This document shows positions 7,748 through 16,937 of a stretch of 64,000 nt of DNA, one piece after another. Both the position numbers and the translations under genes were made by a program. A model generated the notes under the pieces. That model searched no databases, was not told the origin of the DNA, and was given only the letters and a program-made list of their open reading frames with translations. This DNA comes from JACJXF01 sp038316435 (lineage in GTDB: Bacteria; Bacteroidota; Bacteroidia; Bacteroidales; GCA-2748055). Position 1 is the first letter of the stretch. The number at the start of each line of letters is the position of its first letter. The stretch lies in assembly GCA_038316435.1 (NCBI GenBank), contig JBBQAQ010000001.1, forward strand, positions 62,001 to 126,000, in the 5' to 3' direction.

Positions 7748-8774
7748 CATTAAAAGTATTACCCGTAAAAATATTCTGGAATTAAGCCCATATTCATCAG
7801 CAAGGGATGAATTTCAGGGGCAAGCAAATATATTAATGGATGCCAATGAGAATCCATTTAATACTCCATTAAACCGTTATCCGGATCCGCATCAGCGAGA
7901 GGTTAAAAAATTAATCGCTGGTATTGTAAAGCTTGATGAAGAATCAATCTTTCTGGGGAACGGAAGTGATGAAGCTATTGATTTGCTTATCCGGGCATTT
8001 TGCGAACCAGGAATTAGCAATATAATTAGCATTGATCCTTCCTATGGAATGTATGAAGTATGCGCAAATATTAATAATGTCAAGTTTCATAAAGTGTTAT
8101 TAAACAGCGACTTTACCATAAATGCTGAAACATTACTTCAAGTAACAGATTCTTCCAGCCGGATCATTTTCCTTTGTTCACCTAATAATCCTACATCTAA
8201 CCTTTTAGAATATAAGTCCATATTAAAAGTAGTAATAGATTTTCCCGGATTAGTTGTTGTAGATGAAGCTTATATAGATTTTTCCTCCTCCAAAGGAATG
8301 ATTGATGATATTAAAAACTTCAATAATCTGGTTGTTTTACGAACCTTTTCTAAAGCATGGGGAATGGCTGGTATCCGATTAGGTATGGCTTTTGCAAATA
8401 AACAAATAATATCGATTCTTGATAAAATCAAATATCCTTATAATGTGAGTTCTTTGACTCAGGATGCAATCATTCAACTTTTAACTCACAAGAATAAGCA
8501 TGATGAATGGATTAAAACTATTATTTCACAAAGGGAAATATTACGTAATCAATTGTCTGGATTAAGCTTTGTGATTGAAATATTCCCATCTGACGCCAAT
8601 TTTCTATTAGTAAAAACAAATAACCCAACAGCGATTTATAACTATCTTAAAGATAATGGAATAATCGTGCGGGATCGATCCAAAGTAAGCTTGTGCGAAG
8701 GTTGCCTTCGTATTACTATTGGTTCACCTAAGGAAAATGCTGAGTTGATTAACACTCTAAAAAATTACCGATGA
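7734..8774 (+). CDS. hisC: Histidinol-phosphate aminotransferase
   Basis: HisC transfers the amino group of glutamate to imidazole-acetol phosphate, giving histidinol phosphate. The 346-residue protein is a class I/II PLP aminotransferase. The PLP lysine lies in 'RTFSKAWGMAGIRLG', the PLP-contacting Asp and Tyr in 'VVDEAYIDF', the early signature is 'LMDANENPFNTP' and the Arg contact is in 'CLRITIG'. Its start overlaps hisD by 14 bp and its stop overlaps hisB through ATGA, typical of coupled translation. Confidence 0.96.
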   Translation: MGTIDIKSITRKNILELSPYSSARDEFQGQANILMDANENPFNTPLNRYPDPHQREVKKLIAGIVKLDEESIFLGNGSDEAIDLLIRAFCEPGISNIISIDPSYGMYEVCANINNVKFHKVLLNSDFTINAETLLQVTDSSSRIIFLCSPNNPTSNLLEYKSILKVVIDFPGLVVVDEAYIDFSSSKGMIDDIKNFNNLVVLRTFSKAWGMAGIRLGMAFANKQIISILDKIKYPYNVSSLTQDAIIQLLTHKNKHDEWIKTIISQREILRNQLSGLSFVIEIFPSDANFLLVKTNNPTAIYNYLKDNGIIVRDRSKVSLCEGCLRITIGSPKENAELINTLKNYR

Positions 8775-9895
8775 AAAAGCTTCTCTTTATCGATAGAGAC
8801 GGTACGCTGATACTTGAGCCACCTGACACCTTCCAGATTGATTCACTTGAAAAGCTGGAATTTTATCCTGAAGTATTTCGTAATTTGTCAAATATCAGTA
8901 GGTTCCTGGACTATGAGTTGGTTATTGTAAGCAATCAGGATGGGATGGGCACAGATTCTTATCCTTATGAGAATTTTATAAAACCTCATGAGAAATTTAT
9001 CCAGACTTTTAAAAACGAGGGAATTGTTTTTTCCGATATACTTATTGATCCTTCGCGACCTGAAGATAATGCTCCTACACGAAAACCGCGAACCGGAATG
9101 CTTAAGAAGTATATGACTGATGAGTATGACCTTAAAAATTCCTTCGTTATAGGCGACAGATTAACCGATATTGAGCTCGCTGCTAATCTGGGTGCTAAGG
9201 GTATATTGTTAGGTAAAGAAGAGCTTATAAGTGAATTGGAGGCTAAAGGCTTAGAAAATAATTGTTCCCTGATTACCAACCGATGGGAAGATATTTGGCA
9301 TTTTCTTTCAAAATTGCAGAGAAAGTCAAGTGTTACTCGAAAAACTAAAGAAACGGATATTAGTATTCAACTTTCAATTGATGGAAATGGAAATACTCAA
9401 ATTTCAACTGGACTTGGCTTTTTTGATCACATGCTTGATCAAATAGGAAAGCATTCCGGATGTGATCTTGTTATAGATGTTAAGGGCGATTTAAGAGTAG
9501 ATGAGCACCATACCATAGAAGATACAGCACTTGCGCTTGGAGAAGCATTTTTAAAAGCCTTGGGCGACAAAAAAGGAATGATGCGTTATGGATTTCTCCT
9601 TCCAATGGACGAATCACTTGCTCAGGTAGCAATTGACTTCGGAGGAAGGCCATGTTTGGTCTGGAATGCAGAGTTTAAAAGAGAGAAAATTGGAGATGTG
9701 CCAACTGAAATGTTTTATCATTTCTTCAAATCATTTACAGATGCCTCTAAATGTAATCTGAATATTCGTGTAGAAGGGGAAAATGAACATCATAAAATTG
9801 AAGGTATTTTCAAAGCATTTGCAAAGGCAATAAAAATGGCTGTCCTTCGCAATCCTGCTAGTCGTGAATTACCAAGTACGAAGGGAGTTTTGTAA
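8771..9895 (+). CDS. hisB: Bifunctional histidinol-phosphatase / imidazoleglycerol-phosphate dehydratase
   Basis: This 374-residue fusion carries two pathway steps. Residues 1-165 are a HAD-type histidinol-phosphate phosphatase (catalytic Asp8 and Asp10 in FIDRDGTL; 'FVIGDRLTDIELA' near residue 125). Residues 190-374 are imidazoleglycerol-phosphate dehydratase, with the Mn-binding motifs 'FFDHMLDQIGKHSG' and 'DEHHTIEDTALALG' and a second set near the C-terminus (ENEHHKIEGIFKAFAKA). The fused form is common in enterobacteria and Bacteroidota. A hairpin with a T-tract follows at 9899, before hisH. Confidence 0.97.
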   Translation: MKKLLFIDRDGTLILEPPDTFQIDSLEKLEFYPEVFRNLSNISRFLDYELVIVSNQDGMGTDSYPYENFIKPHEKFIQTFKNEGIVFSDILIDPSRPEDNAPTRKPRTGMLKKYMTDEYDLKNSFVIGDRLTDIELAANLGAKGILLGKEELISELEAKGLENNCSLITNRWEDIWHFLSKLQRKSSVTRKTKETDISIQLSIDGNGNTQISTGLGFFDHMLDQIGKHSGCDLVIDVKGDLRVDEHHTIEDTALALGEAFLKALGDKKGMMRYGFLLPMDESLAQVAIDFGGRPCLVWNAEFKREKIGDVPTEMFYHFFKSFTDASKCNLNIRVEGENEHHKIEGIFKAFAKAIKMAVLRNPASRELPSTKGVL

Positions 9896-9898
9896 ATA

Positions 9899-9928
9899 CT
9901 AGTGGAGACTTCAACACTAGCTTTTTTT
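9899..9928 (+). terminator. Terminator-like hairpin between hisB and hisH
   Basis: CTAGTG (9899-9904) pairs with CACTAG (9915-9920) around a 10-nt loop, followed by C and seven T. The 6-bp stem is weak compared with the attenuator at 5508, so partial termination or reduced distal expression is more likely than full termination. The hisB-hisH gap (89 bp) is the largest in the operon and contains no exact TAnnTTTG box. Confidence 0.5.
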
Positions 9929-9984
9929 CCCCTTTTAATGTTTGAAATTATAGTTTTCAAGTCTTAAAATGAATAAAATTTGCA

Positions 9985-10566
9985 ATGAATGTAGTTGTAA
10001 TAAAATATAATGCTGGAAATATCAGATCAGTAGGCTTTGCCCTTGAAAGGTTAGGTATTAATGCCGAGATTACGGATGATTTTAACAAAATTATTAATGC
10101 CGACAAAGTAATTTTCCCTGGTGTTGGTGAAGCCGGAACAACAATGAAGTATCTGAAAAAAAAAGGATTGGATTCTTTATTGCGAGATCTAAAACAACCT
10201 GTATTAGGCATATGCCTAGGTCAGCAACTCATGTGTTCTCATTCGGAGGAAGGAAATACTGATTGTATTGGTATTTTTGAGGTTCCAGTCCTTCGATTTC
10301 CCACATTATTAAAAGTTCCTCATATGGGATGGAACAGCCTTCTGAATACAAACGGATTGATATTCAATAATATACCTTCTAATAGTTATGTGTATTTTGT
10401 TCACAGTTATTATGTGCCAATCTGTGAGTATTCTGCCGCAACTTGCGAGTATTCTCTTGAATTCAGCGCAGGTCTGCAAAAAAATAATTTCTACGCAACT
10501 CAGTTTCACCCTGAAAAGTCAGGCGATTTGGGTCATTTGATACTTAAGAATTTTATTGAACTCTAA
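9985..10566 (+). CDS. hisH: Imidazole glycerol phosphate synthase, glutaminase subunit
   Basis: HisH hydrolyses glutamine and channels ammonia to HisF, which makes imidazoleglycerol phosphate and AICAR. The 193-residue product is a class I glutamine amidotransferase: nucleophile Cys in 'LGICLGQQLM' and the His-Glu pair in 'TQFHPEKSG'. 'KVPHMGWN' is the family-specific loop. Length is normal. It is 89 bp after hisB and 15 bp before hisA; its partner hisF is one gene further on. Confidence 0.96.
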   Translation: MNVVVIKYNAGNIRSVGFALERLGINAEITDDFNKIINADKVIFPGVGEAGTTMKYLKKKGLDSLLRDLKQPVLGICLGQQLMCSHSEEGNTDCIGIFEVPVLRFPTLLKVPHMGWNSLLNTNGLIFNNIPSNSYVYFVHSYYVPICEYSAATCEYSLEFSAGLQKNNFYATQFHPEKSGDLGHLILKNFIEL

Positions 10567-10581
10567 TATCCTAAGATTAAG

Positions 10582-11313
10582 ATGATTAAGATTATCCCAG
10601 CAATTGATATTATTGATGGCAAGTGCGTAAGACTTGAAAAAGGCGATTACAGCAAGAAGAAAGTGTATTCCGAAGATCCTCTTGAAATGGCTTTAATGTT
10701 TGAATCTTGGGGTATAAATCATATTCATCTGGTTGACCTGGATGGAGCAAAAGCAAAAAGAATTATTAACTCAAAAGTTTTAAGGGAAATTACTTCAAAA
10801 ACGGGGTTAACCGTTGACTTTGGAGGTGGAGTCAGAACTGAAAACGACATTCGGATTGCTTTTGAGAATGGTGCGAAAATGATTACAGGTGGCAGTATTG
10901 CAATGCAGAATCCTGAATTATTTATTGGATGGCTCGAAACTTATGGGAACGATAAAATTATCCTGGGAGCCGACCATAACAATGGTTTTATCTCTTTAAA
11001 TGGATGGCAAGAAGATAGTAAAACTGATCTTTTCGATTTTCTCGGGGATTACATTAGCAAAGGTATCAAAAAAGTAATTTGTACTGATATTCAGCGGGAC
11101 GGTATGCTGCAAGGTCCCTCTATTGAACTGTATAAGAAAATATTGAACAAATGGCCTGATCTTCATGTAATTGCAAGCGGGGGAGTTAGTAACATTAGCG
11201 ATATCATTGAACTTGATAATGCTCGGATTCCTGCAGTTATTGTTGGCAAAGCAATATACGAAAACAAAATCAGTAAAGAGGAAATTCAAGCTTTCCTAAT
11301 ACAATCAGAATAG
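10582..11313 (+). CDS. hisA: ProFAR isomerase (HisA)
   Basis: HisA opens the ribose of ProFAR by an Amadori rearrangement to give PRFAR, the HisF substrate. The 243-residue TIM barrel begins with 'IIPAIDIIDGKCVRL', which holds the general base Asp, and has the second catalytic Asp in 'CTDIQRDGMLQGPS'. Phosphate-binding loops are 'DFGGGVRTE' and 'ASGGVSNISD'. It lies 15 bp after hisH and 27 bp before hisF. Confidence 0.96.
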   Translation: MIKIIPAIDIIDGKCVRLEKGDYSKKKVYSEDPLEMALMFESWGINHIHLVDLDGAKAKRIINSKVLREITSKTGLTVDFGGGVRTENDIRIAFENGAKMITGGSIAMQNPELFIGWLETYGNDKIILGADHNNGFISLNGWQEDSKTDLFDFLGDYISKGIKKVICTDIQRDGMLQGPSIELYKKILNKWPDLHVIASGGVSNISDIIELDNARIPAVIVGKAIYENKISKEEIQAFLIQSE

Positions 11314-11340
11314 ATTTGCGAATTACGAAACACAAAACCA

Positions 11341-12096
11341 ATGCTTGCAAAACGCATAATACCTTGCCTCGACATCAAGGATGGACAAACAGTAAAAGGG
11401 ATTAACTTTCTTAACATAAAGGAAGTTGGTGATCCGGTTGAATTAGGCGCGAAGTACGCGTTGGAAGGAGCTGATGAATTAGTTTATCTTGATATCACAG
11501 CTAGTCATGAAAAGCGAAAACTTTTTACCGATTTGGTCAAAAGAATCGCAAGACATCTAAATATTCCATTTACTGTTGGCGGAGGTATAAATGAAATAGG
11601 TGATGCAGACCGACTTCTGTCAGCAGGAGCTGATAAGATATCAATAAACACTGCAGCAGTAAAAAATCCAATGCTAATCGAGGAAATTGCTTTAGCTTAT
11701 GGCAGCCAGTTTATCGTAACTGCAATTGATGCGCAGCTAGATCCTGAAGGAAAATGGAATGTATATGTTAACGGAGGTCGAAACAAGACGGAAAAGGAAT
11801 TATTTTCCTGGGCCAAGGAAGCTCAGGAAAGAGGTGCCGGTGAGATACTCTTTACTTCTATGAATCATGATGGTACAAAAAATGGCTTTGCTTGCGAGGC
11901 ACTTTCAATTCTTTCTGAAACCCTTACAATTCCTATAATAGCATCAGGTGGGGCAGGTAGTGTGGAACATTTTTCTGAAGTGTTTACAATAGGTAAAGCA
12001 GATGCTGCTCTAGCTGCAAGTATTTTTCATTTTAACGAGATTCCCATTCCGGTTTTAAAAGATTACCTTCGTAATAATAATATTATTGTAAGATAG
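11341..12096 (+). CDS. hisF: Imidazole glycerol phosphate synthase, cyclase subunit
   Basis: HisF joins ammonia from HisH with PRFAR in a TIM barrel. The 251-residue protein has the first catalytic Asp in 'RIIPCLDIKDGQTVKG' and the second in 'FTSMNHDGTKNG', and the phosphate loops 'VGGGINE' and 'ASGGAGSVEHF'. It is homologous to HisA in the preceding gene, an ancient duplication. hisIE starts 5 bp later. Confidence 0.97.
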   Translation: MLAKRIIPCLDIKDGQTVKGINFLNIKEVGDPVELGAKYALEGADELVYLDITASHEKRKLFTDLVKRIARHLNIPFTVGGGINEIGDADRLLSAGADKISINTAAVKNPMLIEEIALAYGSQFIVTAIDAQLDPEGKWNVYVNGGRNKTEKELFSWAKEAQERGAGEILFTSMNHDGTKNGFACEALSILSETLTIPIIASGGAGSVEHFSEVFTIGKADAALAASIFHFNEIPIPVLKDYLRNNNIIVR

Positions 12097-12101
12097 AAAA
12101 T

Positions 12102-12704
12102 ATGGAACTAGATTATACAAAGCTCAATGGCCTTATTCCTGCTGTAATACAGGACAATTCCACTAATAAGGTTTTAATGCTTGGATTCATGAATGCAGAG
12201 GCAATGAACAAATCTCTTGAAACTGGGTTAGTTACATTTTATAGTCGTACAAAAAAGAGACTTTGGACTAAGGGTGAAGAGAGCGGAAACTTTCTTAAAA
12301 TTATAGAGATGATTCCTGACTGCGACAATGATACTGTCCTTATTAAAGCGGAACCTACTGGACCTGTCTGTCACACTGGCGCAGATACTTGCTTTAATGA
12401 AGCAAACACTGATGGAGCAGCCTTCATTCTTACACTGCAGGATCTGATACATAAAAGAAAAATTGAATTGCCACCAGACAGTTATACAACTCGTCTGTTT
12501 GAAAAAGGAATCAATAAAATAGCACAGAAAGTGGGAGAGGAAGCGGTTGAGCTTGTTATTGAAGCCATGGATGTAAATGATGAACTTTTGTTAAATGAAG
12601 CTGCTGACCTCATGTATCACCTGCTGGTATTACTCTCTGCTAGAGATAAAGATATTCGAGACGTTTTAGCAGTTCTCGAAGAAAGACATAATAAAAAACC
12701 TTAG
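12102..12704 (+). CDS. hisI: Bifunctional phosphoribosyl-AMP cyclohydrolase / phosphoribosyl-ATP pyrophosphatase
   Basis: This 200-residue HisIE fusion performs steps 2 and 3. The N-terminal cyclohydrolase (about residues 1-110) has 'TFYSRTKKRLWTKGE' and the Zn/Mg-binding 'DCDND' and 'CHTGADTCF'. The C-terminal MazG-like pyrophosphohydrolase (about 112-200) has 'KVGEEAVELVIEA' and 'EAADLMYHLLVLL'. It closes the histidine operon, which therefore encodes the whole pathway from ATP and PRPP to histidine. No terminator is visible before the next gene 24 bp on. Confidence 0.97.
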   Translation: MELDYTKLNGLIPAVIQDNSTNKVLMLGFMNAEAMNKSLETGLVTFYSRTKKRLWTKGEESGNFLKIIEMIPDCDNDTVLIKAEPTGPVCHTGADTCFNEANTDGAAFILTLQDLIHKRKIELPPDSYTTRLFEKGINKIAQKVGEEAVELVIEAMDVNDELLLNEAADLMYHLLVLLSARDKDIRDVLAVLEERHNKKP

Positions 12705-12728
12705 TAGTTTAATTAAATACCAGTAATT

Positions 12729-13640
12729 ATGAAATATGTATCATATTTTATTCTGATTGTTTCTGTATTATTTCTAAATTCCTGTAATTCGAAAACTCTT
12801 GAAAAGAAAACCAATTCCTTTTCAATTGCCTTTATGACTGATATCCATCTGCAGCCAGAACTTAATGCACCACAAGGATTCATTCAGGCTATAGATTCAA
12901 TTAATGCATTTTCCCCGGATTTTGTTATTTCTGGAGGAGATTTGATTATGGATGCTTTAGGCCAGAGTTATGGTAGAGCTGACTCCTTGTATAATCTTTA
13001 CAATGAGATGGTTAAACGACTTAAAATGCCGGTGTATAATACCATGGGAAATCATGAAATATACGGGCTTTACAAGGAAAGCAAAGCTGATGTTAACAAT
13101 CCTGAATATGGAGAGAAAATGTTTGAGGAAAGGATCGGAAAAAGCTATTATTCGTTTGACCATAAGGGATGGAAATTTTATATCATAAATTCAATTGAGG
13201 ATACAAAAAGAAATAGTTATATCGGTTGGATCGATAGTACGCAGTTAGATTGGATAAAACAAGATCTATCCAAAACTGATACTAAAATGCCTATTGTTCT
13301 TACTACTCATATTCCGTTGCTGACTGCTTTTATGCAAAAATATCATGGTTCCACTATTAAGAATGATTCTTCGCTGGTAGTTGCTAATTCTAAAGAATTG
13401 CTTGATCTTTTTGCAGGTCATAATTTAAAACTGGTACTTCAGGGACACTTGCATACTGTAGAGGACATTAGCATAGATGGTATTCATTTTATAACTGGTG
13501 GAGCAGTTAGCGGTGCTTGGTGGACTGGTCCCAACTTAAAATTCGAAGAAGGATTTACACAGATCACTTTTAAAGATACCACGTTTGTGACAAAGTATAA
13601 GGATTATGGATGGGAGGTATCAAAAAAGGCGGAAAAGTAA
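12729..13640 (+). CDS. Metallophosphoesterase lipoprotein
   Basis: This 303-residue protein has a lipoprotein signal (hydrophobic stretch ending in LNSC, lipid Cys near residue 19), so it is probably membrane-anchored outside the cytoplasm. The calcineurin-like fold shows all metal-binding blocks: 'TDIHLQPE', 'SGGDLIMDA', 'MGNHEIYG', 'THIPLL' and 'GHLHTVEDI'. The family hydrolyses phosphomonoesters or phosphodiesters with a di-metal centre; the substrate is not predictable. It starts only 24 bp after hisIE without a terminator, so it may receive read-through from the his operon, but a pathway role is not implied. Confidence 0.9.
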   Translation: MKYVSYFILIVSVLFLNSCNSKTLEKKTNSFSIAFMTDIHLQPELNAPQGFIQAIDSINAFSPDFVISGGDLIMDALGQSYGRADSLYNLYNEMVKRLKMPVYNTMGNHEIYGLYKESKADVNNPEYGEKMFEERIGKSYYSFDHKGWKFYIINSIEDTKRNSYIGWIDSTQLDWIKQDLSKTDTKMPIVLTTHIPLLTAFMQKYHGSTIKNDSSLVVANSKELLDLFAGHNLKLVLQGHLHTVEDISIDGIHFITGGAVSGAWWTGPNLKFEEGFTQITFKDTTFVTKYKDYGWEVSKKAEK

Positions 13641-13747
13641 ATAATGTTCAGCAAATGAAAGGATCACAATTTCACTCTGCAAATATGACCCTGAATATCA
13701 TAATTTAGGATATGCTAGTTTGAAACGGGAATATTATAGATTATATA

Positions 13748-16700
13748 CTAAATCCTGACTCCCATTAATAAAATGTCATCAACTTGTGGATAGGATCCTT
13801 TCCATTCCTCAATTTCCTGATCAAGAAGCCATTTTTGTTTTTGCATTGATTCAGAATGTATACTGACAAGAAACTCTTTAAATTTTTGATATTTATACTT
13901 TTTACCAAGTGGTCCGCCAAACTGATCCGCGAAACCGTCAGAGAATAAGTATAGTTGGTCATTTACTTCACATTGAATTTCCTGATTTGTAAATTCCTGT
14001 TTTTCAATTGAAAAACTACCAATATCGACTTTATCAGCATTAATTACGATTAATTCGGAATTTCTAATCAAATAAAGTGGATTGTGAGCAGCGGCAAACT
14101 GCAATTGATTTGTTTCTGTGTTTAGAATACAAAGTGAAATATCCATTCCATCATTGGATATTAATTCGCGTTCTCCAAACTGGTGCAACGATTCAAGAAT
14201 CCGGTCGCGAAGTAAATTTAGAATTATTGATGCTTTGCAGGAATTGAGGGATTTAACGATATCATTTAGCGCACTTAGTCCAAGCATACTCATAAATGCA
14301 CCAGGTACACCATGTCCTGTGCAGTCGCCAACAGCAAAGAAAATTTTATTTCCATTTTTAGCTACCCAGAAAAAATCGCCACTAACGATGTCCCGTGGTT
14401 TATTAAGAATAAAATAATTCTTTAGAACTGAGTCGAGTTGATTTTTTGGAGGTAGAGTTGCCGTTTGAATCCTGTACGCATATCTTATACTTGCCTGTAT
14501 TTCTTCTTTTTGTACTTCAATTTTATCCCGTTGTTCCTCTGCATGGTCCCTTTGAGTTTCAATTTCTTCCTTTTGAGATTCCAATTCCTCATTCTTGTTC
14601 ATAATCTCTTCAGTTCGCTTATGAACTTCTTCCTCAAGTTCCTTTTTAGCTTTTTCTAAAAATGAAAGACGAAGTTTTATATAAAGTAAAACTCCGGTAA
14701 TGAAAATTACAATAATCGCTAAAATAAACCACCAACGCTGCCAGAAGGGTGCGGAAATAGAAAATCTAAACTGAGAATCATCTGAGTTATACCAATTTTT
14801 TGAATCAAGGCTAACTTCAACCTTAAAAGTATATGTACCAGGAGTTAGTTGTGAATAGGTTAAATTCTGACTCCTGTTGGCAAAATTCCACTTTAAATCA
14901 TTGCCTTCGAGCATATACCGGTAGTTCAGTCCTTCAGGATTTCTGAACCATATACCAGTATATCCAAATGTAAAATTGTTTTCATCATGACTGAATTTAC
15001 TTTTTTCTGTTTGAATAGGATTGTAAAACAAATTCTTAACAGAAAGGAAAACTCTTGGTTTTTGATTTGTAAATGCAAGATAATCAGGGTTATATTTTAT
15101 AATTCCAGTTTCTGTACCTATCCATATCTGATCTTTTTTATCGGTGAAAACAGAATTTAGGAGCGGATATTTATAAGACAGCCCTGAATTCTCGCCAAAC
15201 TCCTGAATAACTCCATTATTAGGTTTATAAAATAGAAGTCCCCCATTAGAAATGATCAGAAGATTATCAAACTTATCAAATACAATAGACTGTATTTTAT
15301 TGGAATTAATTCCTTCCGCTTCGCCAAATAGTTCAATTTTATTATCCTTGAAACAGAATAAGCCTTTATCTCCTGTATTAAACCAAACACCGTCTGAACT
15401 ATCAAGTGCGACGCTATACAATTGAGTAAATTTCAAACTGTCGTAATTAATGAGTTTTAATGAGTCATGAAAAATATATGCAGGAAGCCTCATTGAACCA
15501 GCAATCCAAGTTCTTCCGTAATTGTCGGGTTTAGAAGAGTATACATAGGAATTATTAAGAAGAGTATCACGAAAATTCAACAGTTTGGATTGGTAAATAT
15601 TATAACATGAAACCCCTCCACCTAAGGTTGAAAACCATACCAGACTGTCTTTACCTGATACAGATATAACATTATTATCGCAAAGTCCATTTGAAACATC
15701 GATTTTGGAGTATCTTAAATTCTTAGGCTCAATTTTAAACACTCCTTCACCATATGTGCCAGCCCATACCTGACCCTTGTTATCGGGAAAAAGTGAAATG
15801 AAATTCATTTTACGCAATCCCATAATTTTGCTGAGATTGTCCCATATAAATTGACCGCTATTATCAGGAATGCCCCTATAGAGCCCTGATTCACTGCAAA
15901 CCCACAGATTTTCATCATTATCCTTTATTAAACTATATGCCATTTTAAAAGGAGTTCCATTCGATTCATTTAAAAACTCAAATACAGGAGGCAATGCCTG
16001 AATAATTCCATACTTTCCACCGATCCAAATATTATCTTCATCGTCTTTCAGGATAGTTTTAATTCGATTAGATATCAGACCTTGATCTGTAGTTAGCTTT
16101 CTATATGTAGGCTTTGAATTTTCAGATATCTGAAGTTGAATAATTCCTTCCTTTTCAGTGCTAATCCAGATATCATTTAATAGGGGCATTGTAAAACCGG
16201 TAATTGGTCCAAAATTCCATCCAGACAAATTTGTAAAAGATTTATTATCAGGTGAGTAAATTGAAATTCCCTGTTCTTCCGTTCCAACCCAAAGATTTCC
16301 ATCAGGGGCTGCTTCTAAAACTCTTACAATATTATCATTTAGGCCATCTTTCATGGAAATAATGTCACAAGCTTTAGATGAAAAGCGAGTAATTCCATTA
16401 TCAGTTGCTAACCATAAAACTCCTTTGTAATCTACTTCAAGGTCATAAACATTATTATCTGAAACACCATCATCTGTATTCATATTTGTCAAATATCGTC
16501 CATCGTATTTGAAAACTCCCTCTCCCAGAGTAGAATACCATATGATTCCTGAACTGTCGGATACAATATCTGTAATTTCAACTTTCCCAAGCCCTTCTTC
16601 AGGAGTGAAAACCTTAAAACTATTACCGTCGTAAATTGTAATTTCACCATTTTTATGGCCTATCCACATGCTATTTTCAGCAACAGTATAAATTGCAGTA

Positions 16701-16936
16701 ATCTGATCCTCAGCCAATCCTTCTGAAGTTGTGAAGCGTGTATAGTTTATCCCATCAAAGCGAAATAAACCCTTATCCGTTCCAAACCAAATCCAACCTT
16801 TGGGATCTTGATATATTCTGGACACGGTGTAATCCTCTCTCCCTTTAAAAAGCTGATGAGGATGCAAAAAGGGTGTTTGTGCACGCAATGTAAAAAAGGT
16901 GCAAAGGAATAATATGAAAAAATAAAAAACTTTCAT
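13748..16936 (-). CDS. Reg_prop propeller sensor with SpoIIE-type PP2C phosphatase output
   Basis: This 1062-residue sensor has a signal peptide (about 1-20), two sets of Reg_prop beta-propeller repeats (about 35-640; the recurring pattern is WIGT/WFGT-(K/E)xG), and a Y_Y_Y domain (about 665-725). A membrane helix (about 735-757), a long charged coiled coil (about 765-820) and a C-terminal SpoIIE/PP2C domain follow, with the metal-binding signatures 'SGDFFWV', 'GDCTGHGVPGAFMSM' and 'DGFADQFGG'. In Bacteroidota the propeller/Y_Y_Y module normally feeds a histidine kinase; here the output is a Ser/Thr phosphatase, probably acting on an anti-sigma-antagonist-like partner not encoded nearby. It is the last gene of a four-gene operon, 1 bp after the YceI gene. 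Confidence 0.92.
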   Translation of the reverse strand: MKVFYFFILFLCTFFTLRAQTPFLHPHQLFKGREDYTVSRIYQDPKGWIWFGTDKGLFRFDGINYTRFTTSEGLAEDQITAIYTVAENSMWIGHKNGEITIYDGNSFKVFTPEEGLGKVEITDIVSDSSGIIWYSTLGEGVFKYDGRYLTNMNTDDGVSDNNVYDLEVDYKGVLWLATDNGITRFSSKACDIISMKDGLNDNIVRVLEAAPDGNLWVGTEEQGISIYSPDNKSFTNLSGWNFGPITGFTMPLLNDIWISTEKEGIIQLQISENSKPTYRKLTTDQGLISNRIKTILKDDEDNIWIGGKYGIIQALPPVFEFLNESNGTPFKMAYSLIKDNDENLWVCSESGLYRGIPDNSGQFIWDNLSKIMGLRKMNFISLFPDNKGQVWAGTYGEGVFKIEPKNLRYSKIDVSNGLCDNNVISVSGKDSLVWFSTLGGGVSCYNIYQSKLLNFRDTLLNNSYVYSSKPDNYGRTWIAGSMRLPAYIFHDSLKLINYDSLKFTQLYSVALDSSDGVWFNTGDKGLFCFKDNKIELFGEAEGINSNKIQSIVFDKFDNLLIISNGGLLFYKPNNGVIQEFGENSGLSYKYPLLNSVFTDKKDQIWIGTETGIIKYNPDYLAFTNQKPRVFLSVKNLFYNPIQTEKSKFSHDENNFTFGYTGIWFRNPEGLNYRYMLEGNDLKWNFANRSQNLTYSQLTPGTYTFKVEVSLDSKNWYNSDDSQFRFSISAPFWQRWWFILAIIVIFITGVLLYIKLRLSFLEKAKKELEEEVHKRTEEIMNKNEELESQKEEIETQRDHAEEQRDKIEVQKEEIQASIRYAYRIQTATLPPKNQLDSVLKNYFILNKPRDIVSGDFFWVAKNGNKIFFAVGDCTGHGVPGAFMSMLGLSALNDIVKSLNSCKASIILNLLRDRILESLHQFGERELISNDGMDISLCILNTETNQLQFAAAHNPLYLIRNSELIVINADKVDIGSFSIEKQEFTNQEIQCEVNDQLYLFSDGFADQFGGPLGKKYKYQKFKEFLVSIHSESMQKQKWLLDQEIEEWKGSYPQVDDILLMGVRI

Positions 16937-16937
16937 G

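Noticed and set aside
9929..9984. Internal promoter before hisH
   Set aside because: Only near matches (TAATGTTTG, TAAAATTTG with one extra base; TAGTTTTC) and no -33 box at correct spacing.
14118..14417. 99-codon plus-strand frame opposite the SpoIIE domain
   Set aside because: Antisense shadow; the minus-strand frame carries the conserved phosphatase motifs.
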